From contig JASGHP010000001.1 of the NCBI GenBank assembly GCA_047602295.1, positions 1,178,001 to 1,242,000 of the forward strand: DNA of 64,000 bases, written 5' to 3'. This DNA is from JACMLD01 sp047602295 (GTDB lineage: Bacteria; Bacteroidota; Bacteroidia; Chitinophagales; Chitinophagaceae). Below are positions 14,287 to 23,560 of the stretch, piece by piece (the first letter of the stretch is position 1; every line of letters begins with the position of its first letter). The notes under the pieces were generated by a model. That model made no database searches and was not told where the DNA came from. It saw nothing but the letters and a program-made list of their open reading frames with translations. Made by a program: the position numbers and the translations under genes.

Positions 14287-17067
14287 ATGAATTTTCTAAC
14301 TGCTAAAAGGCTCTCCGCCTTTATTTTTTTTATACTTATATCATTGTTCAGTTTTGCGGGTACTGTTAAAGGGAAAGTTGCAGATGCAAAAACCACAGAA
14401 CCACTTGCAGGTGCTACTGTTTCACTGGAAGACACGAAGTTTAAAACTGTTGTAAACCTTGATGGTACTTTCATATTGCGAAACGTTCCTGCCGGCACGT
14501 ATGAGATACACGTAAAAATGTTGGGCTATGAAAAAAGCAAAGAGAAAAAAATTACTGTTGTAGCAGGAGACAATGCAGTGCAGGAAATCAATTTTGATTT
14601 GGAAGTAGAAAGCAAAGAACTGTCTACTGCAGTAGTATCTGGAAAACTAAACGGTGAAACAGATAAAGGTGTTAGAAGAATGGAAAAAAATGCAGACATT
14701 ATTCAGAATATATTGTCTGCTAAAACTATTTCATTATTGCCAGATGTTACTGTTGCAAATGCATTACAGCGCATGAGTGGTATTACAATAGAAAGAAGCA
14801 ATAGTGGTGAAGGACGTTATGCTATTATCCGCGGCATGGATCAGCGTTATAACAGTACGCTGGTAAATGGTATAAAAATCCCGAGCCCTGATGATAAGTA
14901 TCGTTATGTGCCAATGGACATTTTCCCTTCAGACTTATTAGAAAGACTTGAAGTGCAGAAAACGCTTACACCTTCTATGGAAGGAGATGCTATTGGCGGC
15001 ACTATGAACCTTGTAATGAAAAATGCGCCAGACCGCCCCACTGTATTGGTGAACGTTGCAGGCGGTTATAATACGCTTTTTTCGGATCGCCCTTTTTATA
15101 CTTTCAATCATAAAGTTGTTAGCAGCAAATCTCCCGGAGAAATATTGGGCGCAAATGGCCAGGTGCCGGTAACAGCATTTCCTGCAGCTAACCTTGATTT
15201 TCAAAAAAAATCTTCTCCTATTAATTCTACATTGGGCTTAACGCTGGGCAATCGTTTCTTTGGCAAAAAGCTGGGGGTTATTGTAGCCGCCAGCTATCAA
15301 AATATTTTCCGTGGGTCTAATTCAGACTTTTTTAAACCCAATGCACAGCCGCTGCCAGGCAATGTGCCGCAATTTGGCGATTTTTATTTCCGCCAGTACT
15401 CAACACAAAACAGGCGAATAGGCATCAACAATAAATTTGATTATGTTATCAATAGCAGGAATACTATTTCTTTATACAACCTGTATGTGCACCAAAACGA
15501 ATACCAGACCCGTTATACTGTAGACAGCGCAGCTTCTGCAAACATCGGTACGTTTGATATTCTTTACAGAAGCAGGGTTAACAATCAAAGCATTTATAAC
15601 TCAACACTGCGCGGAGATCATAAACTAAGTTCAAATACAAAACTTGACTGGTCGGCTGTTTATTCAATAGCAAAAAACTCATTACCTGACTGGGCTGAAT
15701 TCGATGTTAATAATTCCGCTACCAATGCAAAAAATGGTGATCCTGGAAATGTAAGAACAATGACACGCCAATGGCTGCACAATTCTGACCGCGATCTTTC
15801 TGCATACATCAACCTGAATACGACTGCAAAAATTTTAGGCAAAGCAACTGAAATCAGCGTTGGCGGGTTGGGAAGGAATAAAAAGAGAGATAATTTTAAC
15901 GATCCTTATGCGCTTAAAGCAGTTTCAAACAATGGCGCTCCCCAAAAGTATACCAGTATTTATAACGCACAGTGGGTTTATGCCGACAATACCTCTACCG
16001 CTACACCCAGTTTTTCAAGTTCGCCCAACACGTATAATGTTACCGAAAATATCTTAGCGGGCTATGTGCAGGCAAAATTTATGCTGACTAATAAACTGCA
16101 GGTGTTGGGTGGCGTTCGTGCAGAATACACGCACCAGAAATATTTTACTCAAATGCCTGAAGCGTTGGAAGGTAAATACGGTACCATTTATTATACTGAT
16201 TTATTACCCAGTCTTCATCTTAAATACGAGTTAACTGCCCGTCAAAATATCCGTCTTTCTTATTATAAAGCCATAAGCCGTCCGGGTTTTGGAGACTTTG
16301 TACCTACTTCAATAATAGGCGAATATTACAATGAAGGTGGAAACCCTAACGTAAAACACTCACGTGCAGATAATTTTGATTTGCGTTATGAATGGTTCCC
16401 TGGTGCTGCAGACCAGGTTTTATTGGGTGCTTTTTATAAAAGGATTAAAAATCCTATTGAGTATGGTATTACTACTGCCGGCACTACAGGAACAGAAACT
16501 TTTACGCCATTGAATTTTTCTGATTCAGCGCACAATGGCGATGCGATTAACTATGGTTTAGAAGCTGTGCTTACCAAGTATATCGGCAAGTTTGGTGTAT
16601 CGGCCAATTATACCTATACGCATTCACGCATTACCACCACCAAATACATTAAAGGAGCCGCTGCACCCACAAGCCAGACAAGACCATTGCAGGGCCAGGC
16701 AGATCATATCGGTAACCTTTCATTGTTGTATAAAGATCCAAAGCTTGGCCTTGATGTACAAGTTGCTTTTGTATATACGGGTAAAAGAATTTCTCAGGTG
16801 TCTTTATATTATGGACTTGATTACTGGCAGCGTGCATTTACACAATTGGATTTTTCCCTGGAAAAAACCATTACTAAAAAATTCTCTTTTTATACCAAGA
16901 TTAATAACATTACTAATACACCGAGAAAAGTGGATCTGCTGCAACCGTTGTCAAGTGTGATTGCAACCAACAGGCCGCCTGAGCAGGAAGGAGATGGCAG
17001 CAAGATTTTGGTACAAAAAGACATTTATAAAATTTCTTTCCTGGCCGGCTTTAGGTTTAAACTCTAA
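14287..17067 (+). CDS. TonB-dependent receptor with N-terminal carboxypeptidase-like domain
   Basis: A 926-residue outer membrane receptor. Signal peptide to about residue 23 (ILISLFSFA), carboxypeptidase-regulatory-like domain ~24-105 (GTVKGKVADAKTTEPLAGATV), then a plug with VANALQRMSGITIERS, RYAIIRGMDQRYN and IGGTMNLVMKNAP, and a barrel with a terminal FRFKL. The plug wording is that of the receptor group often encoded beside phytases or other phosphoesterases in proteobacteria. This is family knowledge, not proof of ligand. It is followed by lipoprotein 17094 (26-bp gap) in one unit ending at 18617. Confidence 0.93.
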   Translation: MNFLTAKRLSAFIFFILISLFSFAGTVKGKVADAKTTEPLAGATVSLEDTKFKTVVNLDGTFILRNVPAGTYEIHVKMLGYEKSKEKKITVVAGDNAVQEINFDLEVESKELSTAVVSGKLNGETDKGVRRMEKNADIIQNILSAKTISLLPDVTVANALQRMSGITIERSNSGEGRYAIIRGMDQRYNSTLVNGIKIPSPDDKYRYVPMDIFPSDLLERLEVQKTLTPSMEGDAIGGTMNLVMKNAPDRPTVLVNVAGGYNTLFSDRPFYTFNHKVVSSKSPGEILGANGQVPVTAFPAANLDFQKKSSPINSTLGLTLGNRFFGKKLGVIVAASYQNIFRGSNSDFFKPNAQPLPGNVPQFGDFYFRQYSTQNRRIGINNKFDYVINSRNTISLYNLYVHQNEYQTRYTVDSAASANIGTFDILYRSRVNNQSIYNSTLRGDHKLSSNTKLDWSAVYSIAKNSLPDWAEFDVNNSATNAKNGDPGNVRTMTRQWLHNSDRDLSAYINLNTTAKILGKATEISVGGLGRNKKRDNFNDPYALKAVSNNGAPQKYTSIYNAQWVYADNTSTATPSFSSSPNTYNVTENILAGYVQAKFMLTNKLQVLGGVRAEYTHQKYFTQMPEALEGKYGTIYYTDLLPSLHLKYELTARQNIRLSYYKAISRPGFGDFVPTSIIGEYYNEGGNPNVKHSRADNFDLRYEWFPGAADQVLLGAFYKRIKNPIEYGITTAGTTGTETFTPLNFSDSAHNGDAINYGLEAVLTKYIGKFGVSANYTYTHSRITTTKYIKGAAAPTSQTRPLQGQADHIGNLSLLYKDPKLGLDVQVAFVYTGKRISQVSLYYGLDYWQRAFTQLDFSLEKTITKKFSFYTKINNITNTPRKVDLLQPLSSVIATNRPPEQEGDGSKILVQKDIYKISFLAGFRFKL

Positions 17068-17093
17068 ATAATAAACAGCATAAACATAGTTGT

Positions 17094-18584
17094 ATGAAAA
17101 AAATTATTTCATTCCTGGCATTTTGCATTGTTTTATTTGAATTAAGCAGTTGCAAAAAGCTTGCAGAAGAAAAAACAGATATTTCAAAAGCGGTAATAAA
17201 AGTATCTGCGCCTGTTAGTGATGCATCGCCATTGTGCGGCAGCATTAAAGGAACAATGCTTAGTGGTAAAACTTATACAATAGATGGTACATGTGGCGAC
17301 ATAACCATTAACCGTGGCGATACACTCACTGTTCAGCCCGGTGTAACTATCAATATTACAGGAAACGTAGCCATTATTGTAAAAGGTGTTTTTTTAAGTC
17401 TTGGCTCTTCAACAAATCCTATTAAGATTGGGCCGCAAAATGTAGTAAAACAAGATGCACCTGGACAAAATCCTGCAACAGATCCTGCATTCTCGGCAAA
17501 ATGGAAGGGTATATTAGCGGATACCAGTTGCACACTGCTTAGCATTAAATGGACACGCATTGAATTTTGCGGTGCCGCTGCCGGACCTGTGGTTGGACCT
17601 TTACTGGGCCTTGCAACTACAGATCCTACCTACGCAGTTTATTTTCAAAATGCCAATGGAAGTTTTATTTGTGAAGATTCCTGGTTCTATGGTACAGCGG
17701 ATGATTGCATCCGTGTTGGTACTGGCAAGTTTGCGATCTTCCGCAATACTTTTGAAAAAGTTGGTTCTACAGGTGGCGATGTGCTGAATGTAAAGAATGG
17801 TGGTGTGGGAGATATGGCCTACAATTTTTTTATTGGATGCGCAACCAATGCATTAAAGGCTTCTAACAAAGGTGTAAATACCAATGTACAATCCGATATA
17901 CGCATCTTCAACAATACAGTGGTTAACTGTGGTTACCGCCAATTGAAAACAGGCCGTGGCGGCTGTATCAATTTTGAAGAAGGTTCAAGAGGAATGGCTT
18001 TTAATAACCTGATGGTGAATTGCAAATTTGGTTTGCGTATCAATAATAATGTAGTTGCTGATACTGCTTCACTGTATCAAAATAACTATGGTTATAATTT
18101 TTATTGGTGCGATTCAGCAGTTATTGCCAACCAGATTTTTCCTAACGGCAATACACAAGCGGTAACAAAGCCAGTGGCTACAGATATACCCAATCCATTT
18201 ACTTATTTGCCTGCTAACTACTCATACCTTCCTTACAACGCAGCTTATTCAACAGGCCCCGTACAAAAAATAAATCCATTGTTTACAAATTATGCTTTAC
18301 CTGTAACCGGCGGTTTAAAGCTGAGTGATATATGCACTATTGGAAGTTATAGGTTTACACTGCAGTCAGGTTCACCTTGCATTGGTGCTGCAAAAAGCAG
18401 CTTTCTGCCGGTTAATATAGATGATCTGGAAGCTAGCAAAATCAATGCAACGCCAGGCATTAAAGTAAAATATGTGCCTATACCAAAAGATCCTGTATAT
18501 GGAGTAACAGAATTTACAAAGCCGGGTACAGACATTGGTTGCTATCAATACAATGGAACCGGCAACCAGCATTTTACTAATTAG
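17094..18584 (+). CDS. Surface lipoprotein with right-handed beta-helix
   Basis: A 496-residue lipoprotein: lipobox ELSSC (Cys20) followed by KKLAEEK, an acidic/basic stretch compatible with surface export. The body is a clear parallel beta-helix: DITINRGDTLTVQPGVTINI, GNVAIIVKGVFLSLG, then repeated coils with Asn/Gly turns (FAIFRNTFEKVGS, IRIFNNTVVNCGY, MAFNNLMVNCKFGLRINNNV). Such folds bind or cut polymers, but I see no clear catalytic set. Its position after receptor 14287 mirrors 7257/10112. Confidence 0.8.
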   Translation: MKKIISFLAFCIVLFELSSCKKLAEEKTDISKAVIKVSAPVSDASPLCGSIKGTMLSGKTYTIDGTCGDITINRGDTLTVQPGVTINITGNVAIIVKGVFLSLGSSTNPIKIGPQNVVKQDAPGQNPATDPAFSAKWKGILADTSCTLLSIKWTRIEFCGAAAGPVVGPLLGLATTDPTYAVYFQNANGSFICEDSWFYGTADDCIRVGTGKFAIFRNTFEKVGSTGGDVLNVKNGGVGDMAYNFFIGCATNALKASNKGVNTNVQSDIRIFNNTVVNCGYRQLKTGRGGCINFEEGSRGMAFNNLMVNCKFGLRINNNVVADTASLYQNNYGYNFYWCDSAVIANQIFPNGNTQAVTKPVATDIPNPFTYLPANYSYLPYNAAYSTGPVQKINPLFTNYALPVTGGLKLSDICTIGSYRFTLQSGSPCIGAAKSSFLPVNIDDLEASKINATPGIKVKYVPIPKDPVYGVTEFTKPGTDIGCYQYNGTGNQHFTN

Positions 18585-18616
18585 AATATTGCTGCTGCTA
18601 AATTGGTTTAATATTC

Positions 18617-18659
18617 ATCGTGTCACGATTGCATAAGCAATATTGACACGATATTTTTT
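18617..18659 (+). terminator. Rho-independent terminator of the 14287-18584 unit
   Basis: Stem ATCGTGTC (18617-18624) with GACACGAT (18645-18652), with an inner ATTGC/GCAAT pairing, followed by ATTTTTTT. It is 32 bp after the stop codon. Confidence 0.85.
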
Positions 18660-18700
18660 TATGACAGTTTAGTAACCAGCAATAGTAATTCTATTATGCT

Positions 18701-18729
18701 TTTGTTGTACCACTAACCCGTACAACAAA
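18701..18729. repeat. Perfect inverted repeat, candidate operator
   Basis: Arms TTTGTTGTAC (18701-18710) and GTACAACAAA (18720-18729) are perfectly complementary around a 9-nt centre, CACTAACCC. A -7-like TATTTTTG (18733-18740) follows immediately. The arms are AT-rich and a good terminator already lies upstream, so a protein-binding operator for a second promoter of 18877 is more likely than a terminator. No regulator family is assigned. Confidence 0.5.
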
Positions 18730-18803
18730 TCTTATTTTTGTACCGCCTTATTGATTGCGACGGCAACGTGCCTGCTGATGGCGTATTGTATTAGAAACAC
18801 TTC

Positions 18804-18859
18804 TTAACACAAGGGCAACCTTCGCTTAACAATTTCATAATGCAGCACCCAAATCTTTG
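18804..18859 (+). promoter_or_regulatory. Four-unit 11-bp repeat promoter before gene 18877
   Basis: Units TTAACA (18804), GCAACC (18815), TTAACA (18826) and ATAATG (18837) are in 11-bp register, and the -7-like box AATCTTTG (18852-18859, one mismatch) starts 15 nt after the last unit. The ATG is 17 nt beyond the box. Confidence 0.58.
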
Positions 18860-18876
18860 CTTCAAACTTAAACCGA

Positions 18877-21800
18877 ATGAAGCATTTTTTACCCCTTTGC
18901 CTGCTACTAACATTGTTTTTTGCAAACAGCCTGCAAGCCCAGTTTACGCCGGGCAACCTGGCAGTCTTTCGTGCAGATGTTGCAAGTGCTAACAATACTA
19001 CGTTTAGTATTGTTGAGGTGAATCCATCACTCACTGCGCAAACATCTCCGGTAAATATTTTTACTATTAATGGTACAACCGGTGCAAATGCGTTGCGTAC
19101 ATCGGGCAGTGCTACCAGTACAGGATATTTATCTACCTCTAATAATGGCGATCTGCTTTGTTTTACTGCTCATAACAGTATTACAACATCGGGCAATGCC
19201 AATACAATTACCGCAAGAGGCGTTGGTACATTAGATGCTTCAGGAAATTTTACTTTGGCTACAACGTATACAGGAGGCTCGGGTAACCAGACACGTTGTG
19301 CCACCACGCTTAATAACAACAACTGGTTTATAGCCGATCAGGGAGGCGTTTATACAAATGGTACGTCAAGCGCAAGCCCCTCCGGAAACTTCAGAAGTGT
19401 AAAAGCGTTTGGGGGAGTAGCCTATATTTTTCAGGCCAGTGCAAGTGCTGCACCTGTTAGCAGCATCACTGCAACATCTGGTGGCACCATTACTGGCTTG
19501 CCGGGTTTGCCTCTTGGTAATGGCAATATGCAAGACTTTTATATGATTGCTTCGGGGAACAATGGTACAGCGTACGACGTGTTATATTTACTCTCTGCAA
19601 CAAGTAACACTGCGGGTGTTATTGCCAAGTATTCACTGGTTGCGGGTTCATGGGTTGCCAATGGAACATACGCAACAGGCTTTGGTGGTTTCGGTATGGC
19701 TGCAGAAAAAACGTCTACCGGCGCTGCATTATATATCACAACTGGTTTAGGTGCCCTGGCTGCCAACAGTGTTTTAAAAGTTACAGATAATGCAGCTTAT
19801 AACGCAACCATCAATATTACTACCGCCAACAACCTTACACTTTTTACAGCGCCTGCGGGTACTACGTTAAAGGGAATAGCTTTTGCACCCATTATTTCTG
19901 TAAACCCTTCTCTTGCTGCATCTCCTTCACCTGTAAATTTCGGCTCTGTACATACAGGAAATACTTCTACTGCGCAAACACTAACACTTACTGCATCCAA
20001 TCTTATACCCGGCAGTGGTTCACTTACCGTTAATGCGCCGAATGCCAATTTCCAGGTTTTTGATGGTACTGCATGGGGCAGCACTGCTACTGTAAGCTAT
20101 AGCAATGGAGGTACAACCATTCAGTCATTACAGGTTCGTTTTGCTCCCCAAGTGGCCAATACATTTTCCAACAGTCTTTCTATTTCCGGTGGCGGTTTGG
20201 CATCTCCGTTAGCCGTACCTCTTACCGGAACTGGTTTCAACGAGCTTGGCTTAAGTTTTAGTACAGCTACTTCTACCGCATTGCAACCACCATATGTATC
20301 CGGCACTATCAATGACATAACAGATCCTGCTGCTGCAACTGGTATTGTTCTTTCAATACAACAAAACGGTGCTGATTTAGCTGCTGCATCTTATTCCGTA
20401 ACGCCCACTAGCAGCAATACTACTGTGGTACCTATCGCCAATATAACAATTGCAAAAGCAGACGGCAATGCCACTGTTAAGATTGCACCTGCAGCAGTTG
20501 GTTATGCAGACATCACATTGCGTCTCGCAAATGGTGCCGATGCAAAAGACATTGTAATACATTATGCAGCTTCTTCATCTACGGCTGCTGCTGCAAAATG
20601 GCCAACAGGCATTTCAGATGCATCTGCTGCTATTGCATTAGACGATAATTATATGGTAATAGGAAACGATGAAACCAATTATCTCTATGTTTTCAATAGA
20701 AATGCTTCAGGGCTACCAGTAAAAGTATTTGATTTTAATGCGGGCAATCTGTTGAACCTTACAGACGGAAGTGCTGGTAATTATAAAGAATTGGATCTTG
20801 AAGCTGCGGCTCCAAGTCCTACAGTAGCTGGTAAAAGTTATTGGTTGGGTTCTATGAGCAATAGCAGCAGCTTTAATGATAAACCTAACCGTGACAGGAT
20901 AATGGCTATTGCTATCAGCGGTACGGGTGCAGCAACAAGTTTTTCAAATGCAGGTTATTATACCGGATTGCGCAGTAAATTAATTGCCTGGGGCGATACT
21001 CATGGATATGATTTTACTAGCAGTGCAAAAGAAGGAATTGATCCAAAACTCATCAATGGATTTAATGCGGAAGGAGTTGTATTTGCACCAGACAATACTA
21101 CTTTATACATTGGCTTCAGGGCGCCGTTGGTGCCAACAGGCAATCGAACCAAAGCAGTAATTGCGCCCTTGCAAAATTTTGAAGCATGGTTCAACAATGG
21201 CAATCCTTCCGGTTCACCTGTATTGGCAGCGCCTATAGAACTTGATCTGGGTGGCAGAGGCATCAGGGATTTAGTAAAACTTGCAGATGGCAAATACATT
21301 ATTGTTGCAGGCAGCTATGATGAGACTTCCATTCCTGCACTATTCCGTTGGAGTGGCAATGCTGCAGATGCACCTGTATTATTGTCTTCTTATGATCTTA
21401 CAGGCCTTAATGCAGAAGCAGCACTTGGCATTAATAGCAATGGTCAATTAGCTTCAGACCAGATACAAATCATTTGCGATAATGGAGACAATGTTTTTTA
21501 CAATGATGCTACCGCAGCAAAAGATTTATCGCAGGATAATTACCGCAAGTTTCTAACAGAAACAATTGCTTCTTCTACCCAAAGTTTATTGCCAGTACAT
21601 TTTGAGTATTTCACTGCACAGAGAAAAGGCAGTGATGTACAGCTCGACTGGAAGACCGGCATTACCGACAATGCTGCTTTGTTTGACGTTACCCGTTCAG
21701 ACAATGGTTATTCATTCACAAGCATTCAAAAACTTAGTTCAGTCAATAACCAACAGGCTTACAGCTTTACAGACATAAACGCACCTTCCGGAAAATTGTA

Positions 21801-22119
21801 TTACCGCATTAATTCAAGAGATCTGGCGGGCAATACTTATCAATCTGTAATACGTACTGTTGCTGCCAGCGGTGTACAGGATCAAACCATCAGGGTTTAT
21901 CCAAATCCAGTTGTAAATGGTTTGTTCTCGCTTACGGTTAATAAGCCAGGTACAAAAGATATCAGCATTTATAACAGTGCAGGTGTATTATATCAACAAT
22001 TTACATTTGCAGGCATCAACAAAGAAGTTGTTACCAGTGGATGGGCAAAAGGATTTTATCTCTTGCGCATAACCACTACAGACGGCAACACTGTAACACA
22101 GAAAATTGTGGTGCAATAA
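18877..22119 (+). CDS. Large secreted DUF3616 protein with type IX sorting signal
   Basis: 1080 residues: signal peptide (1-22, SLQAQ); an N-terminal beta-rich region (~23-340) of propeller-like strands; a HYDIN/choice-of-anchor-D-like Ig domain (~343-450, PVNFGSVHTGNTSTAQTLTL); a second Ig-like domain; a DUF3616 region (~575-890, with AIALDDNYMVIGNDETNYLYVFNR and GFNAEGVVFAPDNTTLYIGFRAPL), a propeller related in style to esterase-like/phytase-like proteins; an FnIII-like spacer; and a C-terminal type A signal (~1005-1080, VYPNPV to KIVVQ). The signal directs export by the type IX system encoded at 37-43.6 kb. The enzyme activity is unproven; a phosphoesterase is a reasonable guess from promoter and neighbours. 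Confidence 0.85.
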   Translation: MKHFLPLCLLLTLFFANSLQAQFTPGNLAVFRADVASANNTTFSIVEVNPSLTAQTSPVNIFTINGTTGANALRTSGSATSTGYLSTSNNGDLLCFTAHNSITTSGNANTITARGVGTLDASGNFTLATTYTGGSGNQTRCATTLNNNNWFIADQGGVYTNGTSSASPSGNFRSVKAFGGVAYIFQASASAAPVSSITATSGGTITGLPGLPLGNGNMQDFYMIASGNNGTAYDVLYLLSATSNTAGVIAKYSLVAGSWVANGTYATGFGGFGMAAEKTSTGAALYITTGLGALAANSVLKVTDNAAYNATINITTANNLTLFTAPAGTTLKGIAFAPIISVNPSLAASPSPVNFGSVHTGNTSTAQTLTLTASNLIPGSGSLTVNAPNANFQVFDGTAWGSTATVSYSNGGTTIQSLQVRFAPQVANTFSNSLSISGGGLASPLAVPLTGTGFNELGLSFSTATSTALQPPYVSGTINDITDPAAATGIVLSIQQNGADLAAASYSVTPTSSNTTVVPIANITIAKADGNATVKIAPAAVGYADITLRLANGADAKDIVIHYAASSSTAAAAKWPTGISDASAAIALDDNYMVIGNDETNYLYVFNRNASGLPVKVFDFNAGNLLNLTDGSAGNYKELDLEAAAPSPTVAGKSYWLGSMSNSSSFNDKPNRDRIMAIAISGTGAATSFSNAGYYTGLRSKLIAWGDTHGYDFTSSAKEGIDPKLINGFNAEGVVFAPDNTTLYIGFRAPLVPTGNRTKAVIAPLQNFEAWFNNGNPSGSPVLAAPIELDLGGRGIRDLVKLADGKYIIVAGSYDETSIPALFRWSGNAADAPVLLSSYDLTGLNAEAALGINSNGQLASDQIQIICDNGDNVFYNDATAAKDLSQDNYRKFLTETIASSTQSLLPVHFEYFTAQRKGSDVQLDWKTGITDNAALFDVTRSDNGYSFTSIQKLSSVNNQQAYSFTDINAPSGKLYYRINSRDLAGNTYQSVIRTVAASGVQDQTIRVYPNPVVNGLFSLTVNKPGTKDISIYNSAGVLYQQFTFAGINKEVVTSGWAKGFYLLRITTTDGNTVTQKIVVQ

Positions 22120-22148
22120 AAAATCAATCAATGCTAGCTTTTTATAAG

Positions 22149-22174
22149 ACCCGCAGCAATGCGGGTTTTTCTTT
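22149..22174 (+). terminator. Rho-independent terminator of gene 18877
   Basis: Stem ACCCGCA (22149-22155) with TGCGGGT (22160-22166) closing a GCAA tetraloop of the very stable GNRA class, followed by TTTTCTTTT. Confidence 0.9.
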
Positions 22175-22192
22175 TCCGATAGGCTAAGGTTT

Positions 22193-22259
22193 ATTATGTA
22201 TTGTTAACAATGGGATAATAGACTGGTGATATTGAGTTAATCCAGGTCTAGGAATTTTG
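22193..22259 (+). promoter_or_regulatory. Five-unit 11-bp repeat promoter before gene 22283
   Basis: Units ATTATG (22193), TTAACA (22204), ATAATA (22215), GTGATA (22226) and TTAATC (22237) keep an exact 11-bp register. The -7-like GAATTTTG (22252-22259, one mismatch) starts 15 nt after the last unit. A possible -33 ATTG (22231-22234) is also present. The TTAACA unit sits inside a 12-bp palindrome ATTGTTAACAAT (22200-22211). This promoter could drive 22283 through 29445. Confidence 0.55.
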
Positions 22260-22282
22260 CCGCTGAAATTAGTAGCCAAAAC

Positions 22283-23539
22283 ATGGGAAAGAACCTCTCA
22301 ATCGCATTCCTGTTGCTGCTTACGATTTATACTCGTGCACAACAATCAATCCCCAGCCCAGCATACAAGTTGATTGCAGGTAAGAATATTATTGCTGCAA
22401 AAAATTATTACCTCCTTACTTTATTGCAGGAAGATAAGGCTGCCAGGCAATTACTGGAGAGTGATCCTGCTCTTTCTCAACTCCTACAACAAAAAAAGCA
22501 ACAGCTTTCACAATCACTTACAGAATGCAAAAATGATATTGCTTGTTTTGCTGCTGCACTAAATTTTAGCGATGATGAAATTAAAACAGTTGCGGCAAGA
22601 CTGTCTGAGTTATATGCTGATAATAATGCATTAGGAAAACTGGTAAAAACACACTTAATACCTTCTGGCTGTTATATTTTATTTCAACAATTGCCTGCAA
22701 AAGAAATGTTGGCAAAAGCCTGGGAGCAAGACGCTAACGGTATCAACTTTTTGATTGGCGTGTACGCAGAAGGCAAGAAACCAAATTATCCTAAAATAGA
22801 TTCTATTGCTTTTAATGTTGGCAGTATGGGTTACAGTTGGTTTATGCATTCTGTTAATTACCTGGTGATGAATGAATCACTGAATGACAAACTTTTTTTC
22901 CTTCCATCTCTTACTGCTGCACTTCATTTATTAGAGGTAAATGAAAGAGAACAGGCCGAAGATTATGAACCAATGGCGTTGGGAGAAAATAAAGCAGCCT
23001 TCGATCGCATCAAGACTATTAAATGGGATGCTTATAAATATTCACTAATCATGATTCCCGGTGCTGGCCCTGAAGAACCAACTGTAGCACTGAGTGCAGA
23101 AGGTATGATACGTTGCAGGCTGGCGGCACTTCAATACCAGAAAGGCATAGCGCCATTTATTGTTACCTCTGGCGGCAAGGTTCATCCTTACAAAACAAAG
23201 TATTGCGAAGCAATAGAAATGAAGAAATACCTCGTTGAAAAATTACACATACCTGCAAACGCAGTATTTATAGATCCTCATGCAAGGCATACTACCACTA
23301 ATATGCGCAACACGGTGCGGCTTATTTACAGGTATGGAATGCCTATGTCTAAGCCTGCCATTACGTGCACTACCCGCGGGCAAAGCCTTATGATTGAAAG
23401 CACATTGATTGCACGCTGTATGAAAGAATTAAACGAAGCGCCTTATAAAAACGGCAAACGTTTAAGTGAAACTGAAATGGAATTTTATCCATTGCCGGAA
23501 GCATTGCAGATCAACCCTGCTGAGCCAATGGACCCTTAA
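22283..23539 (+). CDS. Exported DUF218 (YdcF/ElyC-like) protein
   Basis: 418 residues with a signal peptide (to ~19, TIYTRAQ). The N-terminal half is helical and unassigned; residues ~250-390 match the DUF218 pattern: YSLIMIPGAGP, SAEGMIRCRLAALQYQKG, PFIVTSGG, a Glu-rich EAIEMKKYLVEKLHIPANAVFIDPHARHTTTNMRNT. DUF218 proteins such as ElyC and SanA act in envelope metabolism, with unclear chemistry. It is the first gene of a likely operon with 23561 (21-bp gap), 24465 and 27919. Confidence 0.82.
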   Translation: MGKNLSIAFLLLLTIYTRAQQSIPSPAYKLIAGKNIIAAKNYYLLTLLQEDKAARQLLESDPALSQLLQQKKQQLSQSLTECKNDIACFAAALNFSDDEIKTVAARLSELYADNNALGKLVKTHLIPSGCYILFQQLPAKEMLAKAWEQDANGINFLIGVYAEGKKPNYPKIDSIAFNVGSMGYSWFMHSVNYLVMNESLNDKLFFLPSLTAALHLLEVNEREQAEDYEPMALGENKAAFDRIKTIKWDAYKYSLIMIPGAGPEEPTVALSAEGMIRCRLAALQYQKGIAPFIVTSGGKVHPYKTKYCEAIEMKKYLVEKLHIPANAVFIDPHARHTTTNMRNTVRLIYRYGMPMSKPAITCTTRGQSLMIESTLIARCMKELNEAPYKNGKRLSETEMEFYPLPEALQINPAEPMDP

Positions 23540-23560
23540 TGATTTTGAAAAATATTTTTT

